NCBI GenBank assembly: GCA_012270995.1
Contig: JAAXHG010000134.1
Location: 58,359 to 122,358 of the forward strand
Reading direction: 5' to 3'
Length of the DNA: 64,000 bases
Origin: Vicinamibacteraceae bacterium
Lineage (GTDB): Bacteria; Acidobacteriota; Thermoanaerobaculia; Multivoradales; Multivoraceae
Positions within the stretch are counted from its first letter, which is position 1, and the number at the start of each line of letters is the position of its first letter. The notes under the pieces were generated by a model. It saw only the letters and a program-made list of their open reading frames with translations. It did not search any database and had not been told where the DNA came from. The translations under genes and the position numbers were made by a program. This document shows, piece after piece, positions 19,492 through 31,857 of the stretch.

Positions 19492-19510
19492 AAACAGGCG
19501 AGGAAAGCAG

Positions 19511-20374
19511 ATGCCCGAAGAACCGACGTACGAGACGATCCGCTACGAGGTCGAGAACGGCGTCCTGCTGATGACGCTGAACCGGCCCGGGCGCCTGAAC
19601 GCGTTCAACGGCCAGATGATGCGGGAGATGATCGATGCGCTGAATCGGGCCGACGCCGACGATTCGGTCCGCGCCGTCATCGTCACCGGCGAGGGGCGCG
19701 GCTTCTGCGCCGGCGCCGACCTTTCCTCCGGCGGCAACACCTTCTCTCACCCGGAAGCCGATGGCGATACCTACCGCGACGGCGGAGGCGTCCTGTCGCT
19801 CGCGATCTACAACGTCCGCAAGCCGATCATCGCCGCGATCAACGGCCCCGCTGTCGGCGTCGGCATCACGATGACCCTGCCGATGGACATTCGCCTGGCC
19901 TCGACCGAAGCGCGGATGGGCTTCGTGTTCGTCCGCCGGGGGATGGTGCCCGAAGCCTGCAGCAGCTACTTCCTTCCCCGCCTCGTCGGCATGGGAAGGG
20001 CCACCGAGTGGGCGCTCACCGGCCGCGTCTTTCCGGCGAAGGAGGCGTTCGAGGCCGGCCTCGTGAACCGCGTCCTGCCGCCGGACGAGCTGCTCCCGGC
20101 AGCCCGCGAGCTGGCAGGGGAGATCGCCGCGAACACGTCGCCGGTGTCGGTCGCGATCACGCGGCACATGCTGTGGAAGGGCCTCGACGCCGAGTCGCCG
20201 ATGGCCGCGCACCGGGTCGAATCGAAGGGAATCTACTGGCGCGGCAACAGCGACGACGCTCGGGAAGGCGTGACGTCGTTCCTCGAGAAGCGCCCGGCCG
20301 AGTTTCCGATGAAGGTCAGTTCCGACCTGCCGCCCTACTTTCCCTGGTGGGAGGACGAGCCATTCCAGGAGTGA
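19511..20374 (+). CDS. Enoyl-CoA hydratase/isomerase family protein
   Basis: This 287-residue crotonase-fold protein binds acyl-CoA. It shows LMTLNRPGRLNAFNGQMMREM, the oxyanion-hole segment GRGFCAGADLSSGG, a second oxyanion strand INGPAVGVGITMTLPMDIRLAS, and MGFVFVRRGMVPEACSSYFLPRLVG, where E substitutes in the usual hydratase catalytic region. The C-terminal trimerisation helix runs to about 270. Family members act in fatty-acid or aromatic-acid degradation, and the exact acyl chain cannot be told. It starts 19 bases after glyA with an AGGAAAG ribosome site. Its stop lies inside a 15-bp inverted repeat. Confidence 0.9.
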   Translation: MPEEPTYETIRYEVENGVLLMTLNRPGRLNAFNGQMMREMIDALNRADADDSVRAVIVTGEGRGFCAGADLSSGGNTFSHPEADGDTYRDGGGVLSLAIYNVRKPIIAAINGPAVGVGITMTLPMDIRLASTEARMGFVFVRRGMVPEACSSYFLPRLVGMGRATEWALTGRVFPAKEAFEAGLVNRVLPPDELLPAARELAGEIAANTSPVSVAITRHMLWKGLDAESPMAAHRVESKGIYWRGNSDDAREGVTSFLEKRPAEFPMKVSSDLPPYFPWWEDEPFQE

Positions 20375-20420
20375 GCGCGGCAAGACGCAGCGACGTGAGT
20401 CCCGACGCGCTCACTCCTGG
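20365..20420. repeat. 15-bp perfect inverted repeat over the enoyl-CoA hydratase stop codon
   Basis: CCAGGAGTGAGCGCG (20365-20379) and its exact complement (20406-20420) are separated by 26 bases. The left arm contains the TGA stop of the upstream gene. The RNA would fold into a strong hairpin, but no T-run follows, so it may act as a terminator, a processing site or an mRNA stabiliser. Confidence 0.55.
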
Positions 20421-20421
20421 T

Positions 20422-20477
20422 GAGGTGGGGGCTGGGGCCAAACTCCGATCCGCAAGGAGAGGCGTTTGGCGGCGCTA
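20422..20477 (+). repeat. Left copy of an inverted two-block repeat flanking the MFS gene
   Basis: Block A, 18 bases from GAGGTGGGGG at 20422-20439, and block B, GTTTGGCGGCGCTA at 20464-20477, are both found again in reverse orientation at 21832-21883, with spacers of 24 and 20 bases. The TTG start of the MFS gene lies inside block B. Two exact matching blocks in the same order suggest copies of one dispersed element. Confidence 0.6.
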
Positions 20478-21803
20478 GGCGAGAGCGGCAGCGGATCGCG
20501 GCCTGCCGCCCGCCGCGGGGCGGTAGCGTCCTGGTGCCTCTACGACTGGGCCAACTCCGCCTTCACCACCCTGGTGGTGACCTTCGTCTACGCCACCTAC
20601 TTCTCGCAGACCTTCGCCGAGGACGCGGACCGCGGCACCGCCCTGTGGTCGCGGGGGATCACGATCAGCTCCCTGATCATCGCCCTCATCTCGCCGGTGC
20701 TGGGTGCGATGGCCGACCGTTCGGGCCTGCGCCGGCGCTTCCTGGTCGCCGCGACCCTGGTCTCGGTCGGCGCCACCGCCTGGCTGACGTTCATCGTCCC
20801 CGGAAGCGGCAACGCCGTTCTGGCGGCACTCGCGCTGTTCGTCATCGCGAACGTCGGATTCGAGGTCGGGATGGTGTTCTACAACTCCTTCCTGCCCCAG
20901 TTGTCGACGCCACGAACGATCGGACGGATCTCCGGTTACGCCTGGGGCCTCGGCTATGCCGGCGGGCTCGCCTGTTTGGTGGTCGCGCTGCTCGGGCTGA
21001 TCGGTCTCGGCGAGGGCGCGCCCTGGCTGCCTTTGAGCACGGAAGACGGCTTCAACGTCAGGGCGTCGAACCTGCTGGTCGCGGGGTGGTTCCTGCTCTT
21101 CAGCCTGCCGACGCTCGTCCTCCTGCGTGACGAAGTCGCGGCGCGCGGCGACGCACCCACCGATGGCATCGTCGCGTCCGTCCGCGGCGCCTTTCAGGAT
21201 CTCGGCCGCACCCTGACCCGGATCCGCGACTTCCAGGACATCGTCCGCTTCCTGGTGGCCCGTCTGATCTACAACGACGGTCTGATCACCGTGTTCGCCT
21301 TCGGCGGCGTCTACGCGGCGGGCACCTTCGGCATGGACACGGCGGAGGTGATCGTCTTCGGCATCGCTCTCAATGTCGCCGCGGGCCTGGGTGCGTTTCT
21401 GTTCGGCCTGATGGACGACCGGGTCGGCGGCCGCGCCACCGTGCTCTGGAGCCTGGTCGGCCTGTTCGTCTGCTCCCTGGTCGCGGTCGCGGCGCCGACC
21501 AAGGCCTGGTTCTGGGCCGCGGCGCTGGTGCTGGGCCTGTTCATGGGCCCCAACCAGTCCGCGAGCCGGTCGCTGATGGGCCGATTCGCGCCGAAGCGCT
21601 ACGAGTCCGAGTTCTTCGGCTTCTTCGCCTTCTCGGGCAAGGCGACGGCCTTCCTCGGGCCGATGCTGCTGGGCCTCATCACCACCGGCCACGGGCAGCG
21701 CGCCGGCATCGCCGTCGTCCTGGTGTTCTTCCTGGTCGGCGGTCTGCTGCTGCTCCGGGTCGACGAGGCGCGGGGCATCGAACGGGCAGCTCGCAGCGCG
21801 TAG
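20466..21803 (+). CDS. MFS transporter, UMF1/Atg22-like family
   Basis: The 445-residue protein has about twelve transmembrane helices. It opens with VASWCLYDWANSAFTTLVVTF, the hallmark of the UMF1 family related to yeast Atg22, and has the MFS loop ADRSGLRRRFL between helices 2 and 3. The central loop (around residues 220-260) is charged, and the C-terminal half contains GLFMGPNQSASRSLMGRFAP. Substrates of bacterial UMF1 proteins are poorly known; amino acid efflux is inferred from Atg22. The TTG start follows AAGGAGAGG by about five bases and is the only usable start before the first helix. The gene is bracketed by inverted copies of a two-block repeat. Confidence 0.9.
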   Translation: MAALGESGSGSRPAARRGAVASWCLYDWANSAFTTLVVTFVYATYFSQTFAEDADRGTALWSRGITISSLIIALISPVLGAMADRSGLRRRFLVAATLVSVGATAWLTFIVPGSGNAVLAALALFVIANVGFEVGMVFYNSFLPQLSTPRTIGRISGYAWGLGYAGGLACLVVALLGLIGLGEGAPWLPLSTEDGFNVRASNLLVAGWFLLFSLPTLVLLRDEVAARGDAPTDGIVASVRGAFQDLGRTLTRIRDFQDIVRFLVARLIYNDGLITVFAFGGVYAAGTFGMDTAEVIVFGIALNVAAGLGAFLFGLMDDRVGGRATVLWSLVGLFVCSLVAVAAPTKAWFWAAALVLGLFMGPNQSASRSLMGRFAPKRYESEFFGFFAFSGKATAFLGPMLLGLITTGHGQRAGIAVVLVFFLVGGLLLLRVDEARGIERAARSA

Positions 21804-21831
21804 CAGGTCAACAATGGACTCCGGATCGACG

Positions 21832-21883
21832 TAGCGCCGCCAAACCCGTCGCCGACTCCGTGTTCGGCCCCAGCCCCCACCTC
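21832..21883 (-). repeat. Right copy of the inverted two-block repeat flanking the MFS gene
   Basis: Read on the minus strand this segment gives the same 18-base block A (21866-21883) and 14-base block B (21832-21845) as the copy at 20422-20477. It lies in the intergenic gap between the MFS and NfeD-like genes. No transposase or target duplication is visible. Confidence 0.6.
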
Positions 21884-21954
21884 CCTACGAGTTCGCGCCG
21901 CGGCACTTGCTACGCTGCGTGCAGCGGCGCAAACTCGTAGAAGAGAGGGGAGCG

Positions 21955-22542
21955 ATGGAGGCAGTCAGTAGCTGGTGGGGATCACTGGAGGGGGCATACC
22001 GCGTCTTCTACGCGTTGGGGATCGTCTCCGCCCTGGCCCTGCTGATTCAGGTCATTCTCACGGTCTTCGGGATCGACGACATCTTCGACGCGGCCGAGGG
22101 CGAAGGCACGTCGCTGCTCTCGATGCGCACGGTCAGCGGGTTTCTGGCCGGCTTCGGCTGGACCGGCGTCGTGATGATGCGCGCCGGGTACTCCACGCTG
22201 GCCGCGTCGATCGGCGGCACGATTGTCGGTCTCCTCTTCGCCGGCATCCTGTTCCTCATCATCCGCGTGATGATGGGGCTTCGCCACAGCGGCACGATCG
22301 ACTACAGGAACGCCGTCGGCGTCGCCGGCAAGGTCTACGCGCCGATCGGCGCGAGTCTCGAGAAGCCCGGCCAGGTCGAGGTCCTGGTCCAGGGCCGGCT
22401 GCGCACCGTCGCCGCATTGACGCGGCACGACCAGGACCTGCCGACTCTCACCCGCATCCGCGTCGTCGACCTCCTCGATCAGAACACCCTGCTCGTCGCT
22501 CCCCTCGACGCGGAAGCCGACGATCCGAGAGAAACCAAGTAG
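21955..22542 (+). CDS. NfeD-like membrane protein (flotillin partner)
   Basis: The ATG at 21955 follows GAGAGGGGAG and gives a 195-residue protein. One helix lies at about 17-42 (FYALGIVSALALLIQVILTV). Two more are at about 70-120 (including GGTIVGLLFAGILFLIIRVMM). A small beta-rich C-terminal domain at about 130-185 (GVAGKVYAPIGASLEKPGQVEVLVQGRLRTV) fits the NfeD OB fold. NfeD proteins sit next to SPFH/flotillin genes and act with them in membrane microdomains. The next gene, 19 bases on, is exactly such a flotillin, which supports the call. Confidence 0.8.
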   Translation: MEAVSSWWGSLEGAYRVFYALGIVSALALLIQVILTVFGIDDIFDAAEGEGTSLLSMRTVSGFLAGFGWTGVVMMRAGYSTLAASIGGTIVGLLFAGILFLIIRVMMGLRHSGTIDYRNAVGVAGKVYAPIGASLEKPGQVEVLVQGRLRTVAALTRHDQDLPTLTRIRVVDLLDQNTLLVAPLDAEADDPRETK

Positions 22543-22561
22543 CAGTTAGGAGAACCCATAC

Positions 22562-23995
22562 GTGGACCTGATCATCCTCATCCTGTCCGGCCTGGCGGCC
22601 GTCCTGATCCTCATCTTCGCGCTCTCGAGTCGATACCGGCGCTGCCCCTCCGACCGCATCCTGGTGGTCTACGGGAAGATCGGCGGCGCCGGCTCGGCCA
22701 AGTGCTACCACGGCGGCGCCGCGTTCATCGTGCCCATCCTGCAGGCGCACCAGTTCCTCGATCTCGAGCCGATGACGATGGACATCAACCTGACCGGCGC
22801 GCTGTCGAAGCAGAACATCCGCGTCAACTGCCCGTCCACGTTCACCGTCGGCATCTCGACCGAGTCCGGGGTGATGGAGAACGCGGCCGAGCGCCTGCTG
22901 GGCATGCAGATGGAGCGCGTGTCGGCGCTGGCCCGCGACATCATCTTCGGCCAGATGCGCGTCGTCCTGGCGACCATGCCGATCGAAGAGATCAACGCCG
23001 ACCGCGACAAGCTGATCGAGAACATCTCGAACGGCGTCGAGGTCGAGTTGAAGAAGGTCGGCCTGCGGCTGATCAACGTGAACATCCAGGACATCACGGA
23101 CGAGTCCGGCTACATCGACGCGCTCGGCAAGGAGGCCGCGGCGCGGGCGATCAACGAGGCGAAGGTCAAGGTCGCCGAGCAGGAGCGCGACGGCGAGGTC
23201 GGCGCCGCGGCAGCGGAGCGCGACCGGCGCATCCAGGTCGCCGAGGCCCGGGCGACGGCCCAGGAGGGTGAGAACGAGTCCGCGGTGCGGGTGGCCCGGT
23301 CCGACTCCCAGCGGAGAAAGGAAGAGGCCGAGGCCGAACGCGACGCCTCCGCCGCCGAGAAGGTCAAGGCCGCCCAGGCGCTGCAGGAGGCCTACGCTGC
23401 CCAGCAGGAGTCCGAGGTCGCGCGCGCCAGCCGCGAGCAGGCCACCCAGCGGGCCGACGTGGTCGTCCCCGCCGAGATCAAGAAGGAGGAGATCGCCACC
23501 CTGGCGGAAGCCGAGGCCGAGCGCAACCGCCGGCTGAAGCGCGGCGAGGCTGACGGCATCCGGTCGCTTACCGACGCCGACGCCGACCGCATCCAGCGGC
23601 TCAAGGAAGCCGAGGCGGCCGGTATCGAGGCGATCCTCAAGAAGAAGGCCGACGGCTTCGACCGCATCGTCGACGCGATCGGCGGCGCGGACAACGCGGC
23701 GCTCCTGCTGGCCACGGAGCAGCTGCCGAAGCTGGTCGAGGAGCAGGTCAAGGCGATCGCCGGCCTCAAGATCGACAACGTGACGGTCTGGGACTCCGGC
23801 CGCGGCGAGAACGGCAAGACCGCCACCGCGGACTTCGTCTCCGGCCTGGTCGGCTCCCTGCCGCCGCTGCACGAACTGACGAAGAACGTCGGCATCAAGT
23901 TGCCGGAGTACCTCGGCGCTCGCGAGGACGACGAAGAAGCCGAGGCGCCCTCTACCCCACCGGAAGAGGAGCCGCCAGCCGATCCCGCGCCCTGA
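22562..23995 (+). CDS. Flotillin-like SPFH/band 7 protein
   Basis: The 477-residue product starts with GTG after TAGGAGAA. It has an N-terminal membrane segment (LIILILSGLAAVLILIFAL) and an SPFH domain at about 30-200 (DRILVVYGKIGG, AFIVPILQAHQFLDLEPM, GVEVELKKVGLRLINVNIQDI). A long Glu/Ala/Arg-rich coiled coil follows at about 200-370 with repeated EAEAER-type heptads, and the tail is Pro/Glu-rich. Flotillins form oligomeric scaffolds at lipid microdomains. It is the second gene of a two-gene operon with the NfeD-like protein. Its end lies four bases from the convergent rpmB gene. Confidence 0.93.
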   Translation: MDLIILILSGLAAVLILIFALSSRYRRCPSDRILVVYGKIGGAGSAKCYHGGAAFIVPILQAHQFLDLEPMTMDINLTGALSKQNIRVNCPSTFTVGISTESGVMENAAERLLGMQMERVSALARDIIFGQMRVVLATMPIEEINADRDKLIENISNGVEVELKKVGLRLINVNIQDITDESGYIDALGKEAAARAINEAKVKVAEQERDGEVGAAAAERDRRIQVAEARATAQEGENESAVRVARSDSQRRKEEAEAERDASAAEKVKAAQALQEAYAAQQESEVARASREQATQRADVVVPAEIKKEEIATLAEAEAERNRRLKRGEADGIRSLTDADADRIQRLKEAEAAGIEAILKKKADGFDRIVDAIGGADNAALLLATEQLPKLVEEQVKAIAGLKIDNVTVWDSGRGENGKTATADFVSGLVGSLPPLHELTKNVGIKLPEYLGAREDDEEAEAPSTPPEEEPPADPAP

Positions 23996-23999
23996 GCGC

Positions 24000-24239
24000 T
24001 TACGTGACGTCGCGCACCGTCAGACCGCGGCTCTTCAGATAGGGCATCAGGCCCTTCTTGTCGATCGTGCGCAGCGCGCGCGTCGACACCTTGAGCTTGA
24101 GCGTCCGCTTCAGTTCGGGCACGTACAGCCGCTTCGTCTGGATGTTCGGCCGCTGCCACTTGTTCGTGACGTTGTGGGCGTGCGAGATGTTGTGGCCGCT
24201 CAGCGGCTTCTTGCCGGTGATCCGGCAGACTCTGGGCAT
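24000..24239 (-). CDS. rpmB: 50S ribosomal protein L28
   Basis: The 79-residue basic protein shows the L28 pattern MPRVCRITGKKPLSGHNISH, NVTNKWQRPNIQTKRLYVP and KLKVSTRALRTIDKKGL. It is a structural protein of the large ribosomal subunit. It keeps one N-terminal cysteine but no zinc CxxC pairs, so it is the zinc-free form. The gene stands alone here, without rpmG. It converges with the flotillin gene; its promoter must lie in the gap to 24420 shared with the divergent ThDP enzyme gene. Confidence 0.95.
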   Translation of the reverse strand: MPRVCRITGKKPLSGHNISHAHNVTNKWQRPNIQTKRLYVPELKRTLKLKVSTRALRTIDKKGLMPYLKSRGLTVRDVT

Positions 24240-24420
24240 GTCAGGACTCCATCGGCGCGACGTCTCGGTTGCGAGCGTCGGGGCGGTCTCGTTCGGCGCG
24301 CGATCATAGCAGCGATCGGCTCACCGTGCCTCGACTGCACGTTGCCGCCGGCTGTTACGCTCTGGTCCTGCAGCATGGATGTCGGCGCCCAGACAGGCGC
24401 ACCAATCGGGAGGACCCACC

Positions 24421-26280
24421 GTGAACGAACTGGTCTACCGCTTCCTCCGCAACGATCTCTCTCGCCGCGGCTTCATCCAGGCCCTGACGGCGCTGGGGCT
24501 CACCGGCACGATCGCCGAGTCGACGGCCAACGCCGCGGCCGCCGCCGCGAACGCCGATCCGGAGACGGGCAGCCGCACCGCCAGCGGCACCGGCGGCGAG
24601 CTGATGGTCGAGCAGATGGAGGCGGCGGGCGTCCGCTTCCTGTTCACGAATCCCGGCTCATTCGAGGTCGGTCTGTTCGACGCCTTCCTCGACCGGCCGA
24701 AGATGCAGCTCATCATGGGCCTCCACGAGGGCATCGTGATCTCGATGGCCGACGGCTACCACAAGGCCTCGGGCGAACCGGCCTTCGTCAACGTCCACGT
24801 GATCGCGGGAACCGCGCAGTCCGCCGGCCAGCTCTACAACTCGAGCCGCGACGGCTCCGCCCTCGTCGTCACTGCCGGACTGCTCGACAACGAGATGCAG
24901 GACGACAACCTGCTGCTGGCGGCCCGCCCCGGCTTCGACCAGAAGGACGTGAACCGCCAGTTCACGAAGATGTCCTGGGAGACCCGGGATCCGGAGTCCA
25001 TTCCGGTCATGCTCCGGCGCGCCTTCAAGGTCGCCACCACGGCGCCCGGCGGCCCGACCTACCTGGCCCTGGCCAACCACGCCCTGGAAGCGAAGGGCGT
25101 CTCCGCCACGATCCACGACCGCCCCTCGTTCATCATCCCGGACGACATTCCCGCCCGCACGGAAGACATCGAGGCGGTGGCGCGGATGCTGATCGAGGCG
25201 GAGGCGCCGATCCTCCACGTCGGCGACGAAGTGAGCAAGGCGGGCGCCCAGCAGGCCGTGCTCCAACTCGCCGAGTTGCTGCGGGTCCCCGTGGCCGACG
25301 TGAACTGGCCGTTCCACAGCTTCCCGCGCATGCACCCGCTGTATGCCGGCGGCTACAACAGCCGCGGCCGCGACTTCGTGCTGCGCATCGGCGTCGGCGA
25401 CATCGGCGGCACCGCCGCCGCCGGCCCCGATGCCGAAGGTTCGCAGAGCGCCTGGATCGGCCTGAACACCGGGGCCATCGGCGGCGACCGGCCGTTCGGC
25501 CGCGCCGTCGTCGCGAACACGAAGCTGGCCGCGGAAACGCTCGTTATGGCCGTCGAGTCGCTTACCACGGAGGAGCGCCGGAAGAAGATCCGCGACTCCA
25601 GACCCGAATCCGCCCGGCGGCGGCCGCAGCTCGACCAGGCAAACGTGGGTCGCAGCCCGATCCACGCCGACGAGCTGGGCCATGTGCTCGAGACCGAACT
25701 CGACCCGAACGCCATCATCGTCAGCGAGAACCTGAGCGGCTCGAACCAGTTCTTCTCCACCGGCCATCGCGACGACGAGAAGACCTGGCTCGCCACCTCC
25801 GGCGCCGGCCTCGGCTGGGGCATCGGCGCCGCGACCGGCGCCAAGCTCGGCCAGCCCGACCGGCAGGTCGTCTGCAACATCGGCGACGGCTCGGTCATGT
25901 ACAGCGCCGCCGGCTTCTGGAGCCAGGCCCGCTACGGCGTGCCCGTGTTGACCGTGGTCACGAACAACCGGAACTATCAGACGGTCCGCTTCGCCTATGC
26001 CCGTTACGACGGCAGGATGAAAGCGGCGAATCGGTACACCGGCATGCACCTCGGCGACCCCGACATCGACTTCGCCGGCCTCGCCAGGAGCCAGGGCGTC
26101 GACGGCGTCACCGTCGAGTCGGCGGCCGACCTCCGGCCGGCGATCCGCCGCGGCATCGAGGTCACGCGCGCCGGCGAGCCCTTCCTCGTCGACGTGGTCG
26201 TCGACCGCAAGGGCGACGGCGGCGACTCGACCTGGCACCAGGAGTTCAGCCTCGCCGACCAGCGGACAAAGGCCGTCTAG
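24421..26280 (+). CDS. Tat-exported thiamine diphosphate enzyme (benzoylformate decarboxylase/acetolactate synthase-like)
   Basis: The GTG at 24421 follows GGAGG by seven bases and gives 619 residues. The N-terminus has a twin-arginine signal (LSRRGFIQALTALGLTGT), so a folded, cofactor-loaded enzyme should cross the inner membrane. The Pyr domain carries the activating Glu in GLHEGIVISMADGYH. The PP domain carries the ThDP/Mg motif from GDGSVMYSAAGF to VVTNN about 28 residues on. Overall it resembles benzoylformate decarboxylase and related 2-ketoacid decarboxylases; the substrate cannot be assigned. An exported ThDP enzyme is unusual. The DUF5916 gene follows four bases later, so the two are probably one transcript. 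Confidence 0.85.
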   Translation: MNELVYRFLRNDLSRRGFIQALTALGLTGTIAESTANAAAAAANADPETGSRTASGTGGELMVEQMEAAGVRFLFTNPGSFEVGLFDAFLDRPKMQLIMGLHEGIVISMADGYHKASGEPAFVNVHVIAGTAQSAGQLYNSSRDGSALVVTAGLLDNEMQDDNLLLAARPGFDQKDVNRQFTKMSWETRDPESIPVMLRRAFKVATTAPGGPTYLALANHALEAKGVSATIHDRPSFIIPDDIPARTEDIEAVARMLIEAEAPILHVGDEVSKAGAQQAVLQLAELLRVPVADVNWPFHSFPRMHPLYAGGYNSRGRDFVLRIGVGDIGGTAAAGPDAEGSQSAWIGLNTGAIGGDRPFGRAVVANTKLAAETLVMAVESLTTEERRKKIRDSRPESARRRPQLDQANVGRSPIHADELGHVLETELDPNAIIVSENLSGSNQFFSTGHRDDEKTWLATSGAGLGWGIGAATGAKLGQPDRQVVCNIGDGSVMYSAAGFWSQARYGVPVLTVVTNNRNYQTVRFAYARYDGRMKAANRYTGMHLGDPDIDFAGLARSQGVDGVTVESAADLRPAIRRGIEVTRAGEPFLVDVVVDRKGDGGDSTWHQEFSLADQRTKAV

Positions 26281-26284
26281 GAGC

Positions 26285-28519
26285 TTGCCCCGCCAAGACT
26301 GGCTGCGCCATACCGTGGCGGGACTCCTGCTCGTTCTGGGCCTCGCTCACTCCCCCGTCGCTGCACAGACGAGCACCAGCCCGCGGCCCACACTGGAAGC
26401 GCTCCGTATCGACTCCCCGATCCGGGTCGACGGCGTACTGGACGAGGCCGCGTGGGGCCAGGCGCCCGTGGGCTCCAACTTCACCGCCCGCGAGCCGGAG
26501 GACAACCGCCCGGCCGCGCAGCAGACCGAGTTCTCCGTGGTCTACACGGAGAACGTCCTCTACTTCGGGATCCGTGCTCACGACCCGGAGCCGGAAGCGA
26601 TCGTCGCCAAGGAACTCCAGCGCGACTCGGACCATGGCCGCAACGACGACTCGCTGGCGATCGTGCTCGACACCTTCCACGATCAGCGCAACAGCGTCAC
26701 CTTCGAAGTCAACCCGCTCGGCGCCCGCACCGACTCCCTGGTCACCGACGAGGGCAAGGACCAGAACGTCGAGTGGAACGGGGTCTGGAACGCAACGGCC
26801 CGCACGACGGCGGAGGGCTGGCAGGCCGAAGTCGCGATCCCCTTCTCGACTTTGCGCTTCGACCCGGCGCGGAGCGTCTGGGGGCTCAACGTCCGCCGGG
26901 TCGTCCGCCGGACGAACGAGGAGAGCAACTGGGCGCCGATCGGACGCGAGATCGGTCCCCGTGCCGTCAGCCGGATGTACGCGGCGCACTGGGTCTCGCT
27001 CGCCGGCGACCTCACCGGCATCTCGGGTGTCAAGCCGGGTCGGCGCCTCGACGTCAAGGCCTTCGTTCTGGCCTCCGTAGCAGAAGAGCCACGGGACCCG
27101 TCAGGTGGGACAAGCTCCGACATCGACGGCGGAATCGACCTCAAATGGGGACTGACAAAGTCGCTAACCCTCGATCTCACCTACAACACCGACTTCGCGC
27201 AGGTCGAAGTCGACCAGCAGCAGGTCAACCTCACCCGTTTCTCTCTCTTCTTCCCCGAAAAGAGGGAATTCTTCCTGGAGAACGCCGGCATCTTCGAGTT
27301 CGGTCCGCCGAGTCCCGGGGGAGGCAATCGGCCGCCCTTGATGAAGACCTTCTTCTCGAGGCGCATCGGCCTCGACCGCGGTGAGGAGGTGCCCATCGAC
27401 GTCGGCGCCCGCCTCACCGGCCGGGCCGGCGCCTGGAATCTCGGCCTGCTGACCGTGGGAACCGAGGCCGTCGCGGCGGGGAACCGGCCAGGCGCAGCCG
27501 CCGCGCAGCACAGCGTCTTCCGGCTCAAGCGCGATCTCGGAGAACGCTCCAGCGTCGGCATGATCTACACCGAACTCGATCCACGGGGTGGCGGTGCGAA
27601 CCGGCTCTACGGCGTCGACTTGGACTACAAGCCGAACCGGCAGTCCCAGTTCTACCTCTTCGGCGCCGCCAGTGAAGACGAAGGTCGGAGCGGAGACAAA
27701 GGCGCGCTCGGCACCGGCTGGGCCTACACGACGCGCACCGTGCGCGCCAACGTCGATCTGACGGAGGCCCAGGGCGACTTCAACCCCGGCTCCGGTTTCC
27801 TCCTGCGCCGGGACTTCCGCCGCTACCATCCGACGGTGCGCTGGGAGCCGCGGATCAATCGCGGCGTCGTCCGCAGCCTCGTACTGGAGGCCGAACTCGA
27901 CTACTTCGAGCGGGAGAGCCTGGGCCGGATCGAGAGCCGCAAGCTCCTCCTGGCGCCCATCGGCATGCGCACCACCGGCGACGACCGGTTCCGCCTGGCG
28001 TTCGTCAACGACGTCGAGCAGCTCTTCGAGCCCTTCGAGATCCGCCCCGGGATCGTGATTCCAGCGGGCCTCTACAAATTCGATTCCATCTTCCTGCGGG
28101 GCTTCTCCAACCAGGGACGGCGGCTCGCATGGCGCGGCAACATCAACGTCGGCGAGTTCTTCGGCGGCGACCGTCGCAGCTACGTCCTATCAAGCTACGT
28201 CCGCCTGTCGCGCCACCTGCTGACCGAGTTCCAGTGGAACTACAACGACATCACGCTGCCGCAGGGCGACTTCACCGCCACCATCTACACCGTCCGCCTC
28301 GACGCCGCCTTCAGTCCGGACCTGCGCCTCAACACGCTCGCCCAGTACAACGACGCGGCCCAACTGGCCGGCGTCAACGTGCGCTTCAACTGGATCTACA
28401 AGCCCGGCGCCAACCTATTCGTGGTCTACAACCACAACTGGGCCGCGCCGACCTTCAGCGCCAGGGAGACGGTGCGCCGGGAACTGATCGTCAAGTTCAA
28501 CTACCTCTGGCAACCGTAG
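26285..28519 (+). CDS. DUF5916 outer-membrane-type protein with CBM9-like N-terminal domain
   Basis: The 744-residue product starts at TTG close to the previous stop and has a signal peptide (VAGLLLVLGLAHSPVAAQ). Residues about 35-230 form a CBM9/DOMON-like beta sandwich (IDSPIRVDGVLDEAAWGQA, VVYTENVLYFGIRAHDPEP, GWQAEVAIPFSTLRF). The remainder is beta-rich with alternating aromatic/polar strands typical of an outer-membrane barrel (FFPEKREFFLENAGIFEF; VKFNYLWQP at the C-terminus). These match DUF5916 proteins, common in Acidobacteriota and Bacteroidota, of unknown role. Surface sugar or lipid handling is only a guess. It is probably cotranscribed with the ThDP enzyme. Confidence 0.82.
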   Translation: MPRQDWLRHTVAGLLLVLGLAHSPVAAQTSTSPRPTLEALRIDSPIRVDGVLDEAAWGQAPVGSNFTAREPEDNRPAAQQTEFSVVYTENVLYFGIRAHDPEPEAIVAKELQRDSDHGRNDDSLAIVLDTFHDQRNSVTFEVNPLGARTDSLVTDEGKDQNVEWNGVWNATARTTAEGWQAEVAIPFSTLRFDPARSVWGLNVRRVVRRTNEESNWAPIGREIGPRAVSRMYAAHWVSLAGDLTGISGVKPGRRLDVKAFVLASVAEEPRDPSGGTSSDIDGGIDLKWGLTKSLTLDLTYNTDFAQVEVDQQQVNLTRFSLFFPEKREFFLENAGIFEFGPPSPGGGNRPPLMKTFFSRRIGLDRGEEVPIDVGARLTGRAGAWNLGLLTVGTEAVAAGNRPGAAAAQHSVFRLKRDLGERSSVGMIYTELDPRGGGANRLYGVDLDYKPNRQSQFYLFGAASEDEGRSGDKGALGTGWAYTTRTVRANVDLTEAQGDFNPGSGFLLRRDFRRYHPTVRWEPRINRGVVRSLVLEAELDYFERESLGRIESRKLLLAPIGMRTTGDDRFRLAFVNDVEQLFEPFEIRPGIVIPAGLYKFDSIFLRGFSNQGRRLAWRGNINVGEFFGGDRRSYVLSSYVRLSRHLLTEFQWNYNDITLPQGDFTATIYTVRLDAAFSPDLRLNTLAQYNDAAQLAGVNVRFNWIYKPGANLFVVYNHNWAAPTFSARETVRRELIVKFNYLWQP

Positions 28520-28564
28520 CAACCGCTCCGGCTTCAGTCCGCCGATCGGTCGTAGACTCGCCGG

Positions 28565-31843
<3,279 letters not shown>

Positions 31844-31857
31844 GCTCCGGCAAGTCT

